Of a stretch of 64,000 bases of DNA, positions 63,828 through 64,000 are shown piece by piece. Both the position numbers and the translations under genes were made by a program. The DNA comes from Actinoplanes campanulatus. Its GTDB lineage: Bacteria > Actinomycetota > Actinomycetes > Mycobacteriales > Micromonosporaceae. The stretch lies in NCBI RefSeq assembly GCF_014647795.1, contig NZ_BMPW01000001.1, forward strand, positions 682,001 to 746,000. The letters run 5' to 3'. The notes beneath the pieces were generated by a model. It ran no database searches, was not told the origin of the DNA, and worked only from the letters and a program-made list of their open reading frames with translations. Numbering within the stretch: the first letter of the stretch is position 1; each line of letters opens with the position of its first letter.

Positions 63828-64000
63828 CTACTTACCCGCGTCGGGGATGGAATCGAACTCCCCCGGAACGGTCAGCCAGGTCGCCCGGCTCGCCGGCCAG
63901 AAGATCGTGAAGGCCCGGCCGACGACCGAGTCGACCGGGATCGTCGCGTCCTGGATCTTGCCGGCCTCGTCGGCCGCGCCGCTCTGCTCGTAGTGCTCCA
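63828..64000 (-). CDS. lepB: Signal peptidase I, C-terminal end
   Basis: Only the last 57 codons are visible. The end reads IPVDSVVGRAFTIFWPASRATW and a short acidic tail. This matches the C-terminal strand of S26 signal peptidases, where the DSVVGRAF block follows the catalytic lysine region by some distance. The position just upstream of rnhB is the usual lepB location. The catalytic residues are outside the window, so the call rests on the C-terminal motif and context. Confidence 0.8.
   Translation of the reverse strand, partial: EHYEQSGAADEAGKIQDATIPVDSVVGRAFTIFWPASRATWLTVPGEFDSIPDAGK

Noticed and set aside
63841-63870. Possible tRNA-like string (GAATCGAACTCCCC)
   Set aside because: Part of the lepB coding sequence; no acceptor stem or anticodon arm around it.

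Overview
The window is very GC-rich, with G or C at almost every third codon position. It carries the conserved actinobacterial chromosome backbone: nusA-infB-rbfA-truB-ribF-rpsO-pnp at the left, dxr-rseP-ispG in the middle, and rpsB-tsf-pyrH-frr-cdsA-rlmN plus yraN-comM-dprA-xerC-M23-DUF2469-rnhB-lepB at the right. The gene order resembles that of Mycobacterium and Micromonospora. The two-component accessory genes and the small Pro-rich and Cys-containing proteins make Micromonosporaceae (possibly Actinoplanes) the best guess; this is inference, not a database result. No rRNA, tRNA, CRISPR array, prophage or intact insertion sequence was seen.

Region 1 (1-18876) is mostly minus strand and reads rimP, nusA, ylxR, infB, a TRM11-like methyltransferase, DUF503, rbfA, a DHH phosphoesterase, a probable 29-residue protein, a MATE exporter, truB, ribF, rpsO, pnp and an M16 peptidase cut by the window edge. 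The run serves translation initiation, ribosome maturation, RNA modification and RNA decay. It is interrupted on the plus strand by a membrane hybrid histidine kinase and a stand-alone receiver (4310-7352), followed by a 472-bp imperfect inverted-repeat element. A second long palindrome lies just after the infB terminator.

Region 2 (19017-32146) holds a lipoprotein with a ferritin-like partner, a nucleotidyltransferase, map, and a large protein combining sensor kinase, receiver, SpoIIE phosphatase and RsbW-like modules that overlaps a STAS gene tail to tail. A minus-strand gamma-glutamylation catabolic set follows: permease, glutamine-synthetase-like ligase, aldehyde dehydrogenase, SDR, and two class-I amidotransferase-type gamma-glutamyl hydrolases. 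It resembles the Puu polyamine pathway but lacks an oxidase.

Region 3 (32412-39349) begins with an apparently untranslated stretch ending in a strong terminator, possibly a small RNA. It continues with a NarL-type two-component system and an ABC-2 exporter, an LLM/F420 oxidoreductase, a PadR repressor with a clear 36-bp operator, and a GNAT protein.

Region 4 (39356-47458) holds the MEP-pathway genes ispG and dxr around the site-2 protease rseP, a YihY/BrkB-type membrane protein, a phytoene-desaturase-like flavoprotein, an unusual metallo-beta-lactamase/Rieske fusion, and a small membrane protein.

Region 5 (47472-64000) holds a DivIVA-like protein, rlmN, cdsA, frr, pyrH, tsf, rpsB, yraN, comM, a 30-residue hydrophobic peptide coupled to dprA, a small HTH gene and two lineage-type hypotheticals, xerC, a class V aminotransferase, an M23 protein, DUF2469, rnhB, a NUDIX hydrolase and the end of lepB. 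Start sites were chosen from ribosome-binding sites and operon overlaps and are often shorter than the longest open frame.
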